From Agarophyton chilense (Eukaryota; Rhodophyta; Florideophyceae; Gracilariales; Gracilariaceae), in the NCBI GenBank assembly GCA_030374765.1, contig JARGXX010000002.1, positions 1,550,001 to 1,614,000 on the forward strand: a stretch of DNA of 64,000 nucleotides, written 5' to 3'. The translations under genes were made by a program, and so were the position numbers. Within the stretch, counting starts at the first letter, position 1; every line of letters starts with the position of its first letter. Shown here piece after piece: positions 1 through 11,460 of the stretch. The notes beneath the pieces were generated by a model. It was given only the letters and a program-made list of their open reading frames with translations. It searched no databases and was not told the DNA's origin.

Positions 1-2540
1 CTGTGGTCACTCGAGAGTTGTTGGAACGAATTCCTACGGTTACTCGAACATTATAGTTCTCTTTCCTGAGGATACAGACGGGGTCGTTACTGTGTTTCAA
101 TTGTGATTCATCCTGAGTAGTCCATTGTGGGTCGTTTGTATTGGGAGGTGAAGAGCTCTTTGGCTCATGACCGTCCAATTGGTTGAGGCAGGGGCTTACA
201 GAGGGAGGATTTGCCTCGAGTCGTCCCTCTAGGAGTTTCCGATGGGGTTTCCGTTACTTCCTGAGGATAGGGTTCTTCCACGGGGTCGTCCGTAGGATCT
301 AAAATGGCGTGGACCTATGGGGCTTTGATCGGAGTGTCCGGAGGCGTGGCATAGCTTGAGCTTCCAGGAGTCCCTGTGGTTAGATGCTGTGCCCTGTTAT
401 ACATTCTTTCGGATCTTCGCACCAGGTAATTCTCTTCCCTTAGGGCTAGGAGGGTTTTTAGTGCGTCCTCAGGCCGAAACTGCAGACAGTCACAAGGTTG
501 GGTCAGTGACAGGCATAGGAAGCAAGCCCTTGGGGAGCGAACAGAAACGTCCTTGCGGGGCGGAAAGGGAGCATACTTAGGTGTGGGTGGTCCAGTGGTC
601 GCTGTAGTTTCCTGGGAGGTGTATGATGGGGGCCCGGACTGAGGAGCACTTAAATTGACCGCGAGGACATCTCCCGAATCGGCGTGAATGAGTGAAGCAT
701 CCATGTCCGACTCCGTGGAGCTATCCGAATGGGCTTGGTTGGGTTCAAGCAATGAAGTTGCGTGTCCTCTAGCTAAGTCATCGTTGTGCCTGGAGATCCT
801 GTAGGGTTTTGGATAACCCTCGGCGTAGGAAACGAGCCTTCGGAAGGCGTATTGAGGGTTTTCCGTGTGGTAATTGCGCACATGTGTCCGAATGGAAGGG
901 ATCAATCCCGTGATGAAGTGGCGTTTAATCCATCCTTCGGAGTACCCGTTTCCACATCGGTAAGTCTTCTTCTATAGGTCGTCTGCGAAAGCCGATTCGG
1001 TCATGTTGGAGCTCTGCCTAAAGGAGATAACTTTCTGGTGGGCATCCATTATGACATCATCAGTGACGTAGGTTTCCAAGAGGTAATGAACAACCTGGGG
1101 GTATGACCTGAGGTGCTCACGGTCTTGAGCATCCACCAGGTCAATTGTGCCCGATGTCTTCGAAACCATTCGGTCACGCGCCTGTCCTGTAAGGAAGAAT
1201 TGGCAAACGTAGAGAGCGGCGCCCTCGTGGACACCGTTCTGATCACAGACCGTACGGAACAAACTGAGAAACCCAGGTACAGCAATGGGCTCGGAACCCG
1301 AGAACTTGTCCGTAATGGTTAGTAGCATCCGTTTGGCCTATTTGGCGGCTCTGCGAGCCATAGAACCAAACTATTTCGCGGACCTGTCAGCCAATCGGTA
1401 ATTCCGGTAGTCTAGAACCTTAAGGAAAAGTTCGGTTGTTGTTTTCAGTGGTTTGAGGTCTCGAACTGCAGCCCCATCCACTTCCGAGTCGGTCGTTTTG
1501 GTCGAGGCCGATTCGGAATCACTCCTGTCCGAATGGTCTCTTCTTTTACTCCTTCTGTTCTTCTTTCTCCTGCGGTTACTTCTTTTCTTTCCAACGGAAT
1601 AGGGACCTAAAGGATTGATATCTCTATCAGATACGATGGAGCCCTGAGGTCGCTTCACCTCATATAATCCGTCGGGTGGGCCAGCGGTCTCTCTTTTAGA
1701 CGCGTAGCTTCCCTTCTGCTCCTCGCTTGTTCCACCCTTTGATTTTCCCGATGAGCAACCTGTCTCTCATCTAGACGCGAAGCTTCTCTTCTGCTCACTG
1801 ATTGTTCCAACATGGGGTTTTCCTGATGGTATTCCCGGCGAGGGGCGGATAAGGCCGCCACTCCTGGGGGTTTGGTAGAGGTTTGCCATATGGAGACCGG
1901 ATGGTTAATTTGTGGTGGAGTGGTCCTAGGGACCAAATTGACTGCCTGGCGGGTGACTGCTTCTTGAACAGCCTGTAGGAGGGAGTCTATGAATAATTCA
2001 GACTCCATTACCTTAGGGACGATTCGCGTGATGAGGTAGTCCGTATGGTCAGCGATCGCCGTAGCGAGTCTCACGTCCATAATGGTATCCACGTGGGCTG
2101 AGCAGAGCTCACGGAGACGGGGCCAGAGAAGTTCGCCAAGCCCTGCGGGTGTGTTTTCTCTAATTCCTTCGGTCTGGCGAGTTTCTCCATGAGGTTTCCC
2201 TACACTAGAGGTGGCCCTGGTGAGGCGTTCTCGTAAATGCGCTGCCACCGTGAGGTTCCGGCGAATCCTTTCAGGGTTATCCAGGGGGTCAGTACTTCTT
2301 GCGGCTGGCTCCTCGTGCTCCTGCAGTCGCTAGCGGTATCAACCTGAGGGTCAGGCGACATCGCCGGAGTTGTAGTCGCACTTCGTCCTGCCGTAGGCGT
2401 TCTATGGTCTGATCGGTTCGGTGTGTTTCCTGCATCCATAATGGCGGTTGCTTCTGTACTTCTGGTTCGTTGGGGAATTGAACCAAATGTTAAAATCCGG
2501 ATAATTCTTCATTCCGGTGGTCCGTTCAAATATTCCAAAG

Positions 2541-2560
2541 GTTTCTAAGTCGGGAGACCA
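2541..2560 (-). other. Primer-binding-like site of E1
   Basis: On the minus strand the first bases after the LTR end are TT followed by TGGTCTCCCGACTTAG. The same word follows the presumed LTR end of E5 at 26,178. A TGG start just inside the 5' LTR is the usual place for a tRNA primer-binding site in Gypsy elements. The primer tRNA was not identified. Confidence 0.6.
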
Positions 2561-2563
2561 AAA

Positions 2564-2912
2564 TGCACCGCAATGACTGTTGGGTCAGCGTACGAGTCTC
2601 GACCGGTGGTAACGTGGTAGAGCGGGTCCTAAGGTTCGGATCCTTGACGGCGGTACTCCCAGAGTACTCGGTGCAGTTGGCTGGCGTTTACTGCGTAGTC
2701 CTACAGGTTGGAGCTACGTAAAAGATGGCTTGAAGACCAAAGGGTGGAACTAATATACTAAAGGGGGTTTTTTAGTATCCTAACGGTGCCTACCGTACTC
2801 TCAGGAAGAAGCGTCACTACAGCCAAGTAAATAGTACTGGCGAGATGCTGAGATCCTCCTGGCACTGTAACTCTGAGCTTTCACACTAATTGAAATAAAT
2901 CAATAATCTACA
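2564..2912 (-). repeat. LTR of E1 (5' LTR, minus strand)
   Basis: Read on the minus strand this 349-bp unit begins TGTAGATT and ends TGCA. It matches the E2 LTR at 9465-9813 over its full length in opposite orientation, and about one base in six differs by eye. The gag side is followed at once by a primer-binding-like site, which fixes this as the 5' LTR of E1. Confidence 0.8.
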
Positions 2913-3456
2913 TGAGTCCAGTTGGGGTCGACCCGTCCACGTGCCATCTGCAAGATCCTTCAGGGCCCGGAAGCATACAGGGCTCAACCGTTATCATCGC
3001 TCCTTTACAGCCGACCAGATGGACAAGATGCGCAAAGCTCAATTCATAGAGCTGGCGCCTCCAAACTAATCCGAATGGGCAAGTCCTCTTGTCCTCGTGG
3101 GGAAGAAAGATGGCTCCGTCTGGTTCTGTGTCGACTCCAGCAAGCTGAACGCAGTAACCAAGATGGACTCATACCCGATACCTCGCATGGATGACTGTAT
3201 GGATTCCTTAAGCGAAGCTGTCGTATTCACAAGACTGGACGCTAACTCCGGATATTGAATCTATTTGGCCGAAGGTGTGAGAGCGCTGACAATCATTACC
3301 ACCCATGAAGGTCTGTTCAGATTTACTCGCATGCCGTTTGGTTTGAAGAGTGCCCCAGCAACTTTCCAACGGGCAATGGAAATTACACTGTCCAGAGTCA
3401 AATGTAAGTTCGCCCTGGTTTATTTGGATGACCAGGAAAGCTAAAGGTAGCCAAAC

Positions 3457-4107
3457 TGTAGTATTCTGCTCTGTCGGAATGCCGATGGAAGAGTTTTTTG
3501 GCTAAGTATAATGATACTCATAAGTGAGTGCAACGGCTAGGATGAAGTTATGAAGCGGCACCCCGCAGATGGTTCGTGAAGTGGTATGTTACACATGGGA
3601 CCTCGGTCTGCCACGCCGCATCCAATTCGACCCTTTGTAGGGAAATACCGGATTGGCAACGGCGCATATACTGTAGTGAGTGGCCACGTGGCAACCATAA
3701 TCCCGTACTGTAGAGGGGTTAATCGGCTAACCAAGTATATCTAGATATTATTACGTGCGGCGCTCATCCCTGTGCCCTGTACTTAAGGCACAGAAGGGAG
3801 CGCCGACTCCAAAGTAAAGGAGAAAAAAACGGGTTCACAACTCACTTGTTCCTTGTTCAGGACTCCTTAACCGGAGATCAGGTTAAGCTACAACAAGTAG
3901 TTGTCCGTTCAATAGTACCAACCACCCTCATTGGCGAGTGGGGCCTTACAACCCCCATTCTCGCTCGCTAGTGTTGTGCTCTACCACACCTTCCCTTTAG
4001 CCGCAAGCACCCATTCGGCGGTCCTGAACGCTGTCGCAGGTTTCTCCTCTCTCCGTAGAGCGGATACTACACACACGGACGACAAATGCGAATCGCCAGA
4101 CTCATCA
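3457..4107. other. Unassigned block inserted in E2 pol
   Basis: E2 follows E3 up to about 3456 and again from about 4110, but the 650 bp between them have no counterpart in E3. The block contains an imperfect hairpin at about 3759-3804 with GCGCTC and TGTGCC arms. No coding region or clear target duplication was seen. It could be a solo LTR or another small insertion, with some E2 sequence lost at its left side. Confidence 0.5.
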
Positions 4108-6385
4108 TCCTAGGACCCACACGGAACTACGATCCTTCGTGGGCTTTTGCAATGTTTACCGACAGTTCTTTCAAGGGTTTGCTAAAACCTCTGCCCCTCT
4201 GAACGCAATGCTGAAAAAGGGAACACCTTTGGAGTTTGAGGCCCTTACCGACAACCATTAAAAGGCATTTCAGACCCGAAAGGATAAATTGCTGAACCCA
4301 CCTATATTGGCTTTACCAAAAACTCATCGGCCTTTTGTCCTAGACAAAGATGCCTCTGATGTCCAAGTGGGATGTGCACTGCTACAGGAACAGAAGTCAC
4401 CGAAGGACTATCGACCTATTGGATACTGGAGCAGAACGCTCACCACCGCGGAGCGAAACTACAGTAGTACAGAAAAAGAATGTCTAGCCATCGTATGGTC
4501 CGTATTGACACTCCCTCTGTACCTCGCCGGAACTAGGTTTACCATTAGGACAGACCACGATTCACTCCGCTGGTTACTCAATGTGACCGATGCATCAAGT
4601 CGCCTCGCTAGGTGGAGCCTCAGGCTGTCAGAATACGACTACGAGATAACCTATAGGCCAGGCATCAAGCATCAGGCAGCCCATACCCTGTCGCCAATCT
4701 TTACCAACGGAACTGATGACACTCCATTGGACGACGTAATTCCTACCCCCTTTATAGGTGATGGACCTCAGAACTGTAAGGAAACGAATGACCTTATGGG
4801 TAAGGTGCAATCGGAGGATCCTGAGATAAAGGAGAACGAAGTATACCTATTGAACTGGGAGAAAGTACCGCCCAATTCGACACCACCTCAGGTTAATGCG
4901 ATAGCCCGGGAGAAAAAAGAACTCCTCCCTATAACTATTGAGGAACTTCTACAGGCGCAGGTCGAAAACGAGTACTGCAAGGAAACAGCCCAACTGGTAG
5001 GAATCCCTGTATTCCTATTCGACTATGACCGATTTGGACTACTGTGTCGCCGCTCACCGCTGCATGGCCCACTCCAACGGGTAATAGCAAGTTTACTAAG
5101 GGCGCGATTCCTATAAATTGGCCATTTCCCCCGCTTGGCTGGCCACCCTGGAGGCCCACGAATGTACCAGTCCCTAAGGAAGTTCTTCTACTGGCTACTA
5201 ATGGCGCAGGACCTATGGCAAACCGAACGGAACTGTACATCGTGCGCACAAATCCGAGGGTCTTGCGCCAACCATAAGGCCAAATTGAAGTTCTTCCCCG
5301 CCGCAGGATTGATGGCATCCTTCGCAATGGATATACTTGGGCCTTGGCCTAAGTCGTCCCATGGGAAACGGTTTGTTTTGGTTATAACCGATAGGTTTAC
5401 CAAACTTACCTGAGCCATACCTCTAGGGAAGACAACAGCCACGGATCTCGCCACGTCCTTCTTGTCCCACTGGGTATATCCATATGGCATGCCACTATAT
5501 TTCATTACAGATAACGGCAGCCAGTTTGTATCCAAGTTCTTCTCACACGTTTGTGCGACCTTAGGTATCAAACATGTGACCAACACGGTGTTTCACCCGA
5601 AAACCAATTGGAAAGCCGAACGCTTCAACCGCACCCTTCTGGACCGATTGGCAGTATGTATGGGAGCACCAATTGGACTGGGACCACTACGTTGAGTCAC
5701 TGGTTTATGCCTACGACACGCAAGTGCACGCTTCCACGGGGACAACACCTTTCGACTTAACGCTAACGAGATAGCCGCCGCCGATAGCTGTTGACCTTCA
5801 ACAGTCCATCATACTCCAGGACATAGCCGAAGGATGGACTCCTACCCAGGCAAAGCGCTACTCGCGCCGACGCATCGACCGCATTATCCAATCGGCCAGA
5901 GCTGTACTAACCAAAGTCCAACGGCACTAAAAGGTCAATTTCGACAAGGCCGAGTGGAACAAACCAACCTTTGGGAAAGGAGAACTTTTTTACCTGGACC
6001 GGTCACCGAAGGATGGTGAGGAACTCGAGGACACTACGCGGAAGCTCTCAACCTGCTCTACGGGACCATAGAAAGTCCTCAAGGCCAATCAACACACCAT
6101 TACGTTACTATTTGACGGCCTACAGGACACGGTATCGATTGATCGGGTGACACGAGCCCCCACCTCCTCTGAATCACTAAAGTCCCAGTCCCCTGGTCCA
6201 ATGAAATCACTACGGCCTTAGGTCGACGCACAAGTCCCCACACCCCCTCAGGCAGTTCCCGCGGACCCGACTAGCCCCATGGACCTGATGGTCAATGCCA
6301 ATGACGATGACCCATCTTTCCAACCCACTCCGATGGATTCGCCCCTCTGGACCACGCTCTCATTCAGGAGAATGAACAACAACCG

Positions 6386-6544
6386 GAATATGTGATTGAG
6401 CGCATCATCTCCGTCGGTCGGGGAGAAGATCAAACTATGCTATATCGTGTCCGTTGGTTCGGCAACACACCTGAAGAAGACACTTGGCAAGAGCCTCAAA
6501 CCATTCTGGCTAATGTTATCGCCCGCTATTTGCGCAAAATTGGC
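6386..6544 (+). other. Chromodomain at the C-end of E2 integrase
   Basis: The peptide contains YVIERIISVGRGED, then YRVRWFGNTPEEDTWQE and a helical tail, which is the strand-strand-strand-helix pattern of a chromodomain with its aromatic W and acidic TWE/TWQE signature. In chromoviruses this domain follows the integrase and binds modified chromatin to steer integration. E3 has the counterpart at 46,310-46,460. Confidence 0.85.
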
Positions 6545-6824
6545 AGCACGAAGCGCAGCCTTCTGGAGGGGGAAACCGTTGGCCCAATTAATCCCAAAAC
6601 GCCTCCCGACACGACGGTTCGTCGGAGCACGACGGTTCGTCGTAGATCCCGCATCAGGGGACAAGTTCAGTCCTTCGCCGACACCTTAAGAAGACCTGAG
6701 ACTCTCTCAAGGTTAGACGAAGTCCCGGGGCACGCACTTTTGAGATATGGGAGCGACCATGAGAACGCCCAAGAATTTCTTTATTTGATTAACTAGCAGA
6801 GGTATAACAGCCCTCAAGATGACC

Positions 6825-9290
6825 TCAAGGTTCGCGGAAGCGCTCCGAACACCAACAGAACTCATTGAAGAGACGCAAGAGTAACTCCCTCGTCCTCGTC
6901 GGAACCTGCAGGGGCGAAACCGGGACTTGGACACCCGAGGAGCCTATCGTACAAGTAGGAACGGCCCCAGCGAGCCGAGCACGCTTCTTCGGCGGAGATT
7001 CACCTGAGGAACTATTGTCACCATCAGAAGCCTTCCTGTCACTCCACTTTAGGCCATACTGGGCATCCAAGTCGACAGTAACTCTCTGGGACATCACTTG
7101 GGCATTCTGGTGCAGGATATTGACCATGGCGGTCTTCAGATCCTGACCCTGTTGAACAACGGCGGCGTAGCGCGCCGAACGACGCGCCCATGAGCAAGCA
7201 TCCCTCAGGACTTTCGCAATGTCCATGGCTGCAGTGATACCAACGGTACGGCAGACGTGACGGAGATCCGCGGCTGGAGCCGTGACCGAAGCAGGAAGAA
7301 AGTGTGGCAACGGAGAGGACAGAGCGATGTTGAGACCCCCATTGGACATTTGAGCCAGCGAATCACCTACAGGATTTTCGGCTTCGACAGTAATCTCGCC
7401 AGGAGGGATGTCCACTCGGGCGACGGGCGGCTCTTATGAAAGTTCATTCTGAGGAGCAGCACCCGGAGGAGCTGGAGGAGGGGAAGCGGTCGGCAACACA
7501 ACAGTGGACTCGTTCGGAGGATTAACGACCTCTACGGGTAGGACGAAGGGATTTTCAACGAAAGATTCTCCATCGAACATACCAGCAGGAACCAATGGCA
7601 TGGCTTCCACTTCAGGCTCGAAGAACAGGGGATCGAAACCAATGGCTTTCGGGTGATAGTCGGGCACATGATCCCCCTGGGATGTCCGATGCTTGATTTT
7701 TCAAAGGCTTGGCGGGATAGGCACGAGCGTCGTCCCGACCCTGTGTATGTAGCGGAATCGGCGTGAACGACTCGGTATCGTGGTCATACCAAAGGAACCA
7801 GGGAGTCTTGCCCCACTCCACCTGTAAGACATGATCCAAAAGGGCTTCGGTCTCCTCGACGTCGAACTGGGTCCGACGGACGATATTTTGGATGCCCAGG
7901 TTCCTTAGGAAGCGGATCCTGATGTCCAGGAGCGGGATTAGTCGGCCTCGAGTACCGGGTATGTTCTCGTCGTACTATACCCTCCAATTCTCCAAATGGA
8001 CATTAACATGGACTCCGTACTTCGCAGGATCCGGGAAGGCCATAAGCATCACGCCGAACTCAAGAAAGAGTACCTTCCAGGACAGCCAAGACCTTCGGTC
8101 ATTGTCATCGCCCATGAGTTCGGACGAATGGTACGCCACCACAGAAGGCGTGGGAACCAAAAGGAGCGGCGAGACACGCCAATACATGCCCCACTGGTTC
8201 TCATTTACGTGGGGAAGCGAAAGAAATAACGAAAAACGTTTGTCTGCACTCGTGTCGGGAAACTCCACCTGGTTCCAAGAAAAGAAGAACCCCAGGGATT
8301 GACGCAAACGACCATCGGGCTCATGCATCTCGTTCCAATAGACCCGATTGGACATCCAGAACAGACGGTCATACGGCTGTCGAAAGCACATGAGCACCAA
8401 GAGGTTGCGATCCACCGGAGGAAATCTCACATGAGGCGAGATGAAGTCCGTATATAGGTCAGAAAGAAGTTTGTTCACGCTGAACTGGTACTCGGATTTC
8501 TCCTCGCAGCGGACGTACGGCATGTCCGCCTGGATGAGGGTGCGACAGCGCGTTGCCGAACGCAGATCCACAGGACAATGTAACCACCGTTTGGACCACC
8601 AGAAGCTGCGCGCGTTCTTACTGTCCCTCCGGAAATCGGGTAGTGTCGCGAACCTCCGGGCGTCGAGATACATACGGCGGAACCATTGGTATTCTTCGAC
8701 AGAAGACGGAAGAATGGCATGAAGCACTGCCCGCGGGTTTCGTCCGATGGTATGGTCAAAGCGGTCCCCGGGACGGTCGTAGGCCATATGGTATCGCGAG
8801 TAGCTCTCCGCTTGGTTGTTCGTAGCCATGGTGCAACTGCCCACAGGCTGGTCTGCCGTGAAAAGGATAGGAAAGCCGACGGAAGCGACATAGTCGAGAG
8901 GGAGAACGGCTTATCCCACAGGCTTATAAGGCGAATTCGGCATCTTGCGCGACCAATGAAATAGTACCAAGATGAGAAGACGAACGAAATTGACCTGAGC
9001 GGACTGATAGGCGTAAACCACTGTAGAAGAAGCGCGGAGGGTCACCAAAGGAAGAGCGAAGACTAAGGACGGCCCCAATGACCGTCAGGGGAGAATAAGC
9101 CAAGAGACTATCGCGCTACCGAGCCAAGAAAAATACGCCGGCGATGTACCTATGGCCAGTGTCCACGTCGCGCAGTCCTTAGGCAAATTGATTGCCACCC
9201 TGGCGCCAATGGTCAGCTCACTCGGCTTCGTACCTTCGTAGGTGATGACGACGCGATGTCCCGTCGCGACCAATGGTCCTGGGAGCATCT
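6825..9290 (-). pseudogene. Antisense coding region of E2, unknown function (fossil)
   Basis: This long minus-strand coding region lies between the chromodomain and the 3' LTR and points back into the element. Its largest clean stretch (7975-8844) contains the words DRFDHTIGRNPRAVLHAILP and a run rich in W, F, Y and R. The upstream part has hydrophobic segments. The far end (6825-7415) is Pro/Ser-rich with a PPKKRARL nuclear-localisation-like motif. I recognise no family. E3 has a shorter copy in the same place (46.93-47.40 kb), with conserved peptide on either side of the first methionine, so the true start is unclear. Inner and outer parts of the E8 arms carry a similar antisense region. 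It is broken in a few places. It might be an accessory protein read from an antisense promoter in the 3' LTR (inference). Confidence 0.6.
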
Positions 9291-9464
9291 AACCGCTCAC
9301 GTCCCCTGGATAAATCATGAGGCAATCTGGACTTCGCCGTGATGGTCGAATTCTAAGGAGGGAGATATGTGAAGGAGCAACGATAACGGTTGAGCCTTGT
9401 AAGCCGCCGGGCCCTGAGGGATCTTACAGACGCCACGTGGACTGGCCGACCTCAGCTGGACTGA

Positions 9465-9813
9465 TGTAGATTATTAATTTATTTTAGTTAGTGTAATAGA
9501 TTAGCATTACAGTGCCAGAGATATCTCAGCGCCTCGTGAGTACTATTTACTTGGCGCGAGTGACGCTTCTCTCTCAGAGTAAGGTAGACACAGTTAGGAT
9601 ACTGAATTATCCCCTTTGGTATATAAATTTCATCAATTGGTCTTCAAGCCATCGTTTTCGTAGCTCCAACCTCTAAGACTACGCAGTAAACGCCAGTCCA
9701 TTGCACCAAGTACTCTGGGAGTGCCGCCGTGAAGGATTCGAACCTTAGGACCCACTCTACCACACTACCACCGGTGGAGACCCGTACGCTGACCCACCAG
9801 TCATCGCGTTACA
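9465..9813 (+). repeat. 3' LTR of E2
   Basis: This 349-bp unit starts TGTAGATT and ends TTACA. It aligns end to end with the E1 LTR in inverted orientation. A TATATAAAT word lies inside at about 9620. A purine-rich stretch at about 9354-9379 might be a remnant polypurine tract, though it is about 90 bp upstream of the LTR. Confidence 0.8.
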
Positions 9814-10214
9814 TCTCTTGAGGCTGATTCTGAAGCGTACTATTCTTCTGAGGCACCTCGACGGTAACCGCAAAGTTCGTCAAGATTTTCGATGTTTCAA
9901 GGTTGTTACTGAAGAAGTAATGGCGAAAGCACGCTGCGCTCTAGTGCTCTATTTCGATTAAATAGGCATTGTGTTGATTTAAATAGAGCTATTTATGACG
10001 ATGCAGTACCCATGTGTGCTGAAAGGGGCCTTAAAACCCTAAAACCCCTAAAGCCTCTAAACCCCAGTCGCAAGATTTCTCTAGAGAGAAGCATAGAGTA
10101 CTTTAGGGATACAAATTTATGAAAAAACCTGATTTAAATTGCTTAGTGGGAGCGCAAAGGGTATATTAAGAAAATAGGGCGCGGAACGTTTGGCCCTTTG
10201 TCCATTTTATCATT
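9814..10214. other. Non-coding flank of E2; telomere-like words
   Basis: No gene was seen. At about 10,031-10,066 four degenerate units resembling CCCTAAA occur in a row (ACCCTAAA, ACCCCTAAA, GCCTCTAAA and a final ACCCC). The rest is AT-rich without recognisable features. Confidence 0.4.
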
Positions 10215-10860
10215 GAACGGTTACTTTGAGACATGTAAAATGCATAAGTGAAACGCGCGCCACATCGTGTATATTAAAGAAAGCGACGCACATAAGTCTG
10301 ACAGTTACATTCAACTAATACTGTAGTTAGACTTCTTTTGAGACGTAGCGCTGCAGAAAGAAAATACCACAAATTCATTACGCAACTCAAATGCGTTCTT
10401 CTTCGACTTAGGTGTGCAGTTAAAGACAAATTGGCCAGTGCCGCACCGGAAGCGGCACGAATTTTCGAGCCGGCTGGCCACCAATTGTTCTATGCAATGG
10501 CTGCCCGGTTGTCTCCAAACTATCCTGGTCAAGTCACCTCGACTGAAACAGCCCAAACCATTCCCTCTTTTGGCAACCAAACAATCTTTGAGCAGAGTTT
10601 GTTCCTCTTTTTTTATCCTTTCGCATCTTTCTTTAGTTGGGGGTTGGATCAGCTCTCCACCGTAGCTGCCCGGATCTTTTTTGCGAACCCCTCACTCACT
10701 TGGGACTGCTTAACAGATTTTGTTATTAACAGAACCGCGCGGTACGGCAAATGGGTCACATTGTACGGCCACTACGCATTTGTTCAAGAGTAAGTCATTT
10801 AAATGCTTTTTTGGGACTCCTGTTTATCTTTCGAATAGTTTCAACGCCTGAGATAGTATC
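10215..10860 (+). repeat. Dispersed zinc-finger repeat, copy 1 (5' part only)
   Basis: This copy shares a leader of about 150 bp (motif ACTCAACTAATA or close variant) and the next 500 bp with the copies at 12.54-13.64 kb (minus) and 23.86-24.66 kb (plus). An open frame of 151 codons (10,338-10,793) contains KDKLASAAPEAARIFEPA, matching RNLDRLARTGPEAARILAPT in copy 2. Similarity fades after the word GTTCAAGAGTAAGT near 10,795, so the zinc-finger part is absent. It could be a decayed multi-copy gene or an unclassified mobile element. Confidence 0.6.
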
Positions 10861-11460
10861 AATAAAATACTAAACTGTGCTAGGCCTCTATTGTAATGTA
10901 AAATAATCATCATCACCAACAAAGCGAAATTCAACACTGATTCTTCAACGTCTCTTAAATTATTTCGTAATATTTGAAACAAGAATAATGTTTGCGTCGC
11001 TACTCAACTGTAGGACGATTTTCGCCGTTGCATATCTCCTGACGTCTCTTCTTAAAATTGTTTTGTCTGCCGTATCAACTTAAAGATCTAGACCCAGTGA
11101 AAAACATTATCACGGTGGCCGTAGAAAGCTTAATACATAAAAGAGTGCTTATTAGAAAGATATTGATTTTCGCTGCTGTTTATGTGATATAAAGCTAAAT
11201 GAAGCTCAAAACTTTTTTTATAATTTCAAAGGTCTTCTTAATTGAGCCTTTGTCAAAAAGCCAAATAATACTTATTTATAGAAATTTTGCGATATATGAA
11301 TTCTGTCTTAACATTCTGGTTTAGGGCTTTACACATTTGATTTTATTTCATCGCATCTTCACGTCTTTGTTTTTCCCTGCCACACATATATTGATGGTTT
11401 TTATCATTTGCACTCTACCCATTACACTCTTTCTTTCTGTCGTCATCCCTTGAGCTCTTA
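10861..11460. other. AT-rich intergenic, nothing recognised
   Basis: AT-rich sequence with stops in all frames. No repeat shared with the rest of the window, RNA gene or coding region was seen. Confidence 0.6.

Larger units (their letters stand above)
1..2912 (-). mobile_element. E1: Ty3/Gypsy fossil, 5' half (LTR, gag, pre-protease)
   Basis: This is the 5' portion of a minus-strand Gypsy element running off the left edge. In element order it has an LTR (2564-2912), a primer-binding-like site, a gag region (about 972-2440) with a basic, serine-rich stretch, and a Cys-rich nucleocapsid-like part (about 315-905). It stops just before the protease. The gag core resembles the gag of E5 at 26-28 kb, and the nucleocapsid part matches E3 at 42.4-43.0 kb closely, so E1, E2 and E3 look like one family. 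It is a fossil with several breaks. It sits head to head against the truncated pol of E2 at 2913. The Gypsy assignment rests on gag similarity and on the shared LTR with E2, because no pol is inside the window. Confidence 0.8.
2913..9813 (+). mobile_element. E2: chromodomain Ty3/Gypsy fossil with antisense ORF and 3' LTR
   Basis: Plus-strand pol remains. Reverse transcriptase is at about 2930-3440, RNase H at about 4290-4690 (motifs DKDASD, STEKECLAIVW, RTDHDSLRWL), integrase at about 5130-5830 (ITDNGSQF) and a chromodomain at 6386-6544. An antisense coding region (6825-9290) follows, then a 349-bp LTR. Gag, protease and the 5' LTR are missing; the element is cut at 2913 where E1 begins. An unrelated block of about 650 bp lies between reverse transcriptase and RNase H. 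It is an old fossil with ten or more breaks by rough estimate. The same order of parts is seen in E3 at 42.3-47.5 kb, which is the best evidence for the element's layout. Confidence 0.85.

Noticed and set aside
9715-9785. A tRNA gene in the E2 LTR
   Set aside because: Only a T-arm-like piece is visible; no acceptor stem, D-arm or anticodon arm could be folded.
2564-9813. Treating the two 349-bp LTRs as the ends of one element
   Set aside because: They are inverted relative to each other and each agrees in direction with a different set of coding remains (E1 minus, E2 plus).
10861-11460. CRISPR-like or other spaced repeats in the AT-rich intergenic regions
   Set aside because: No regularly spaced direct repeats were found here or elsewhere in the window.
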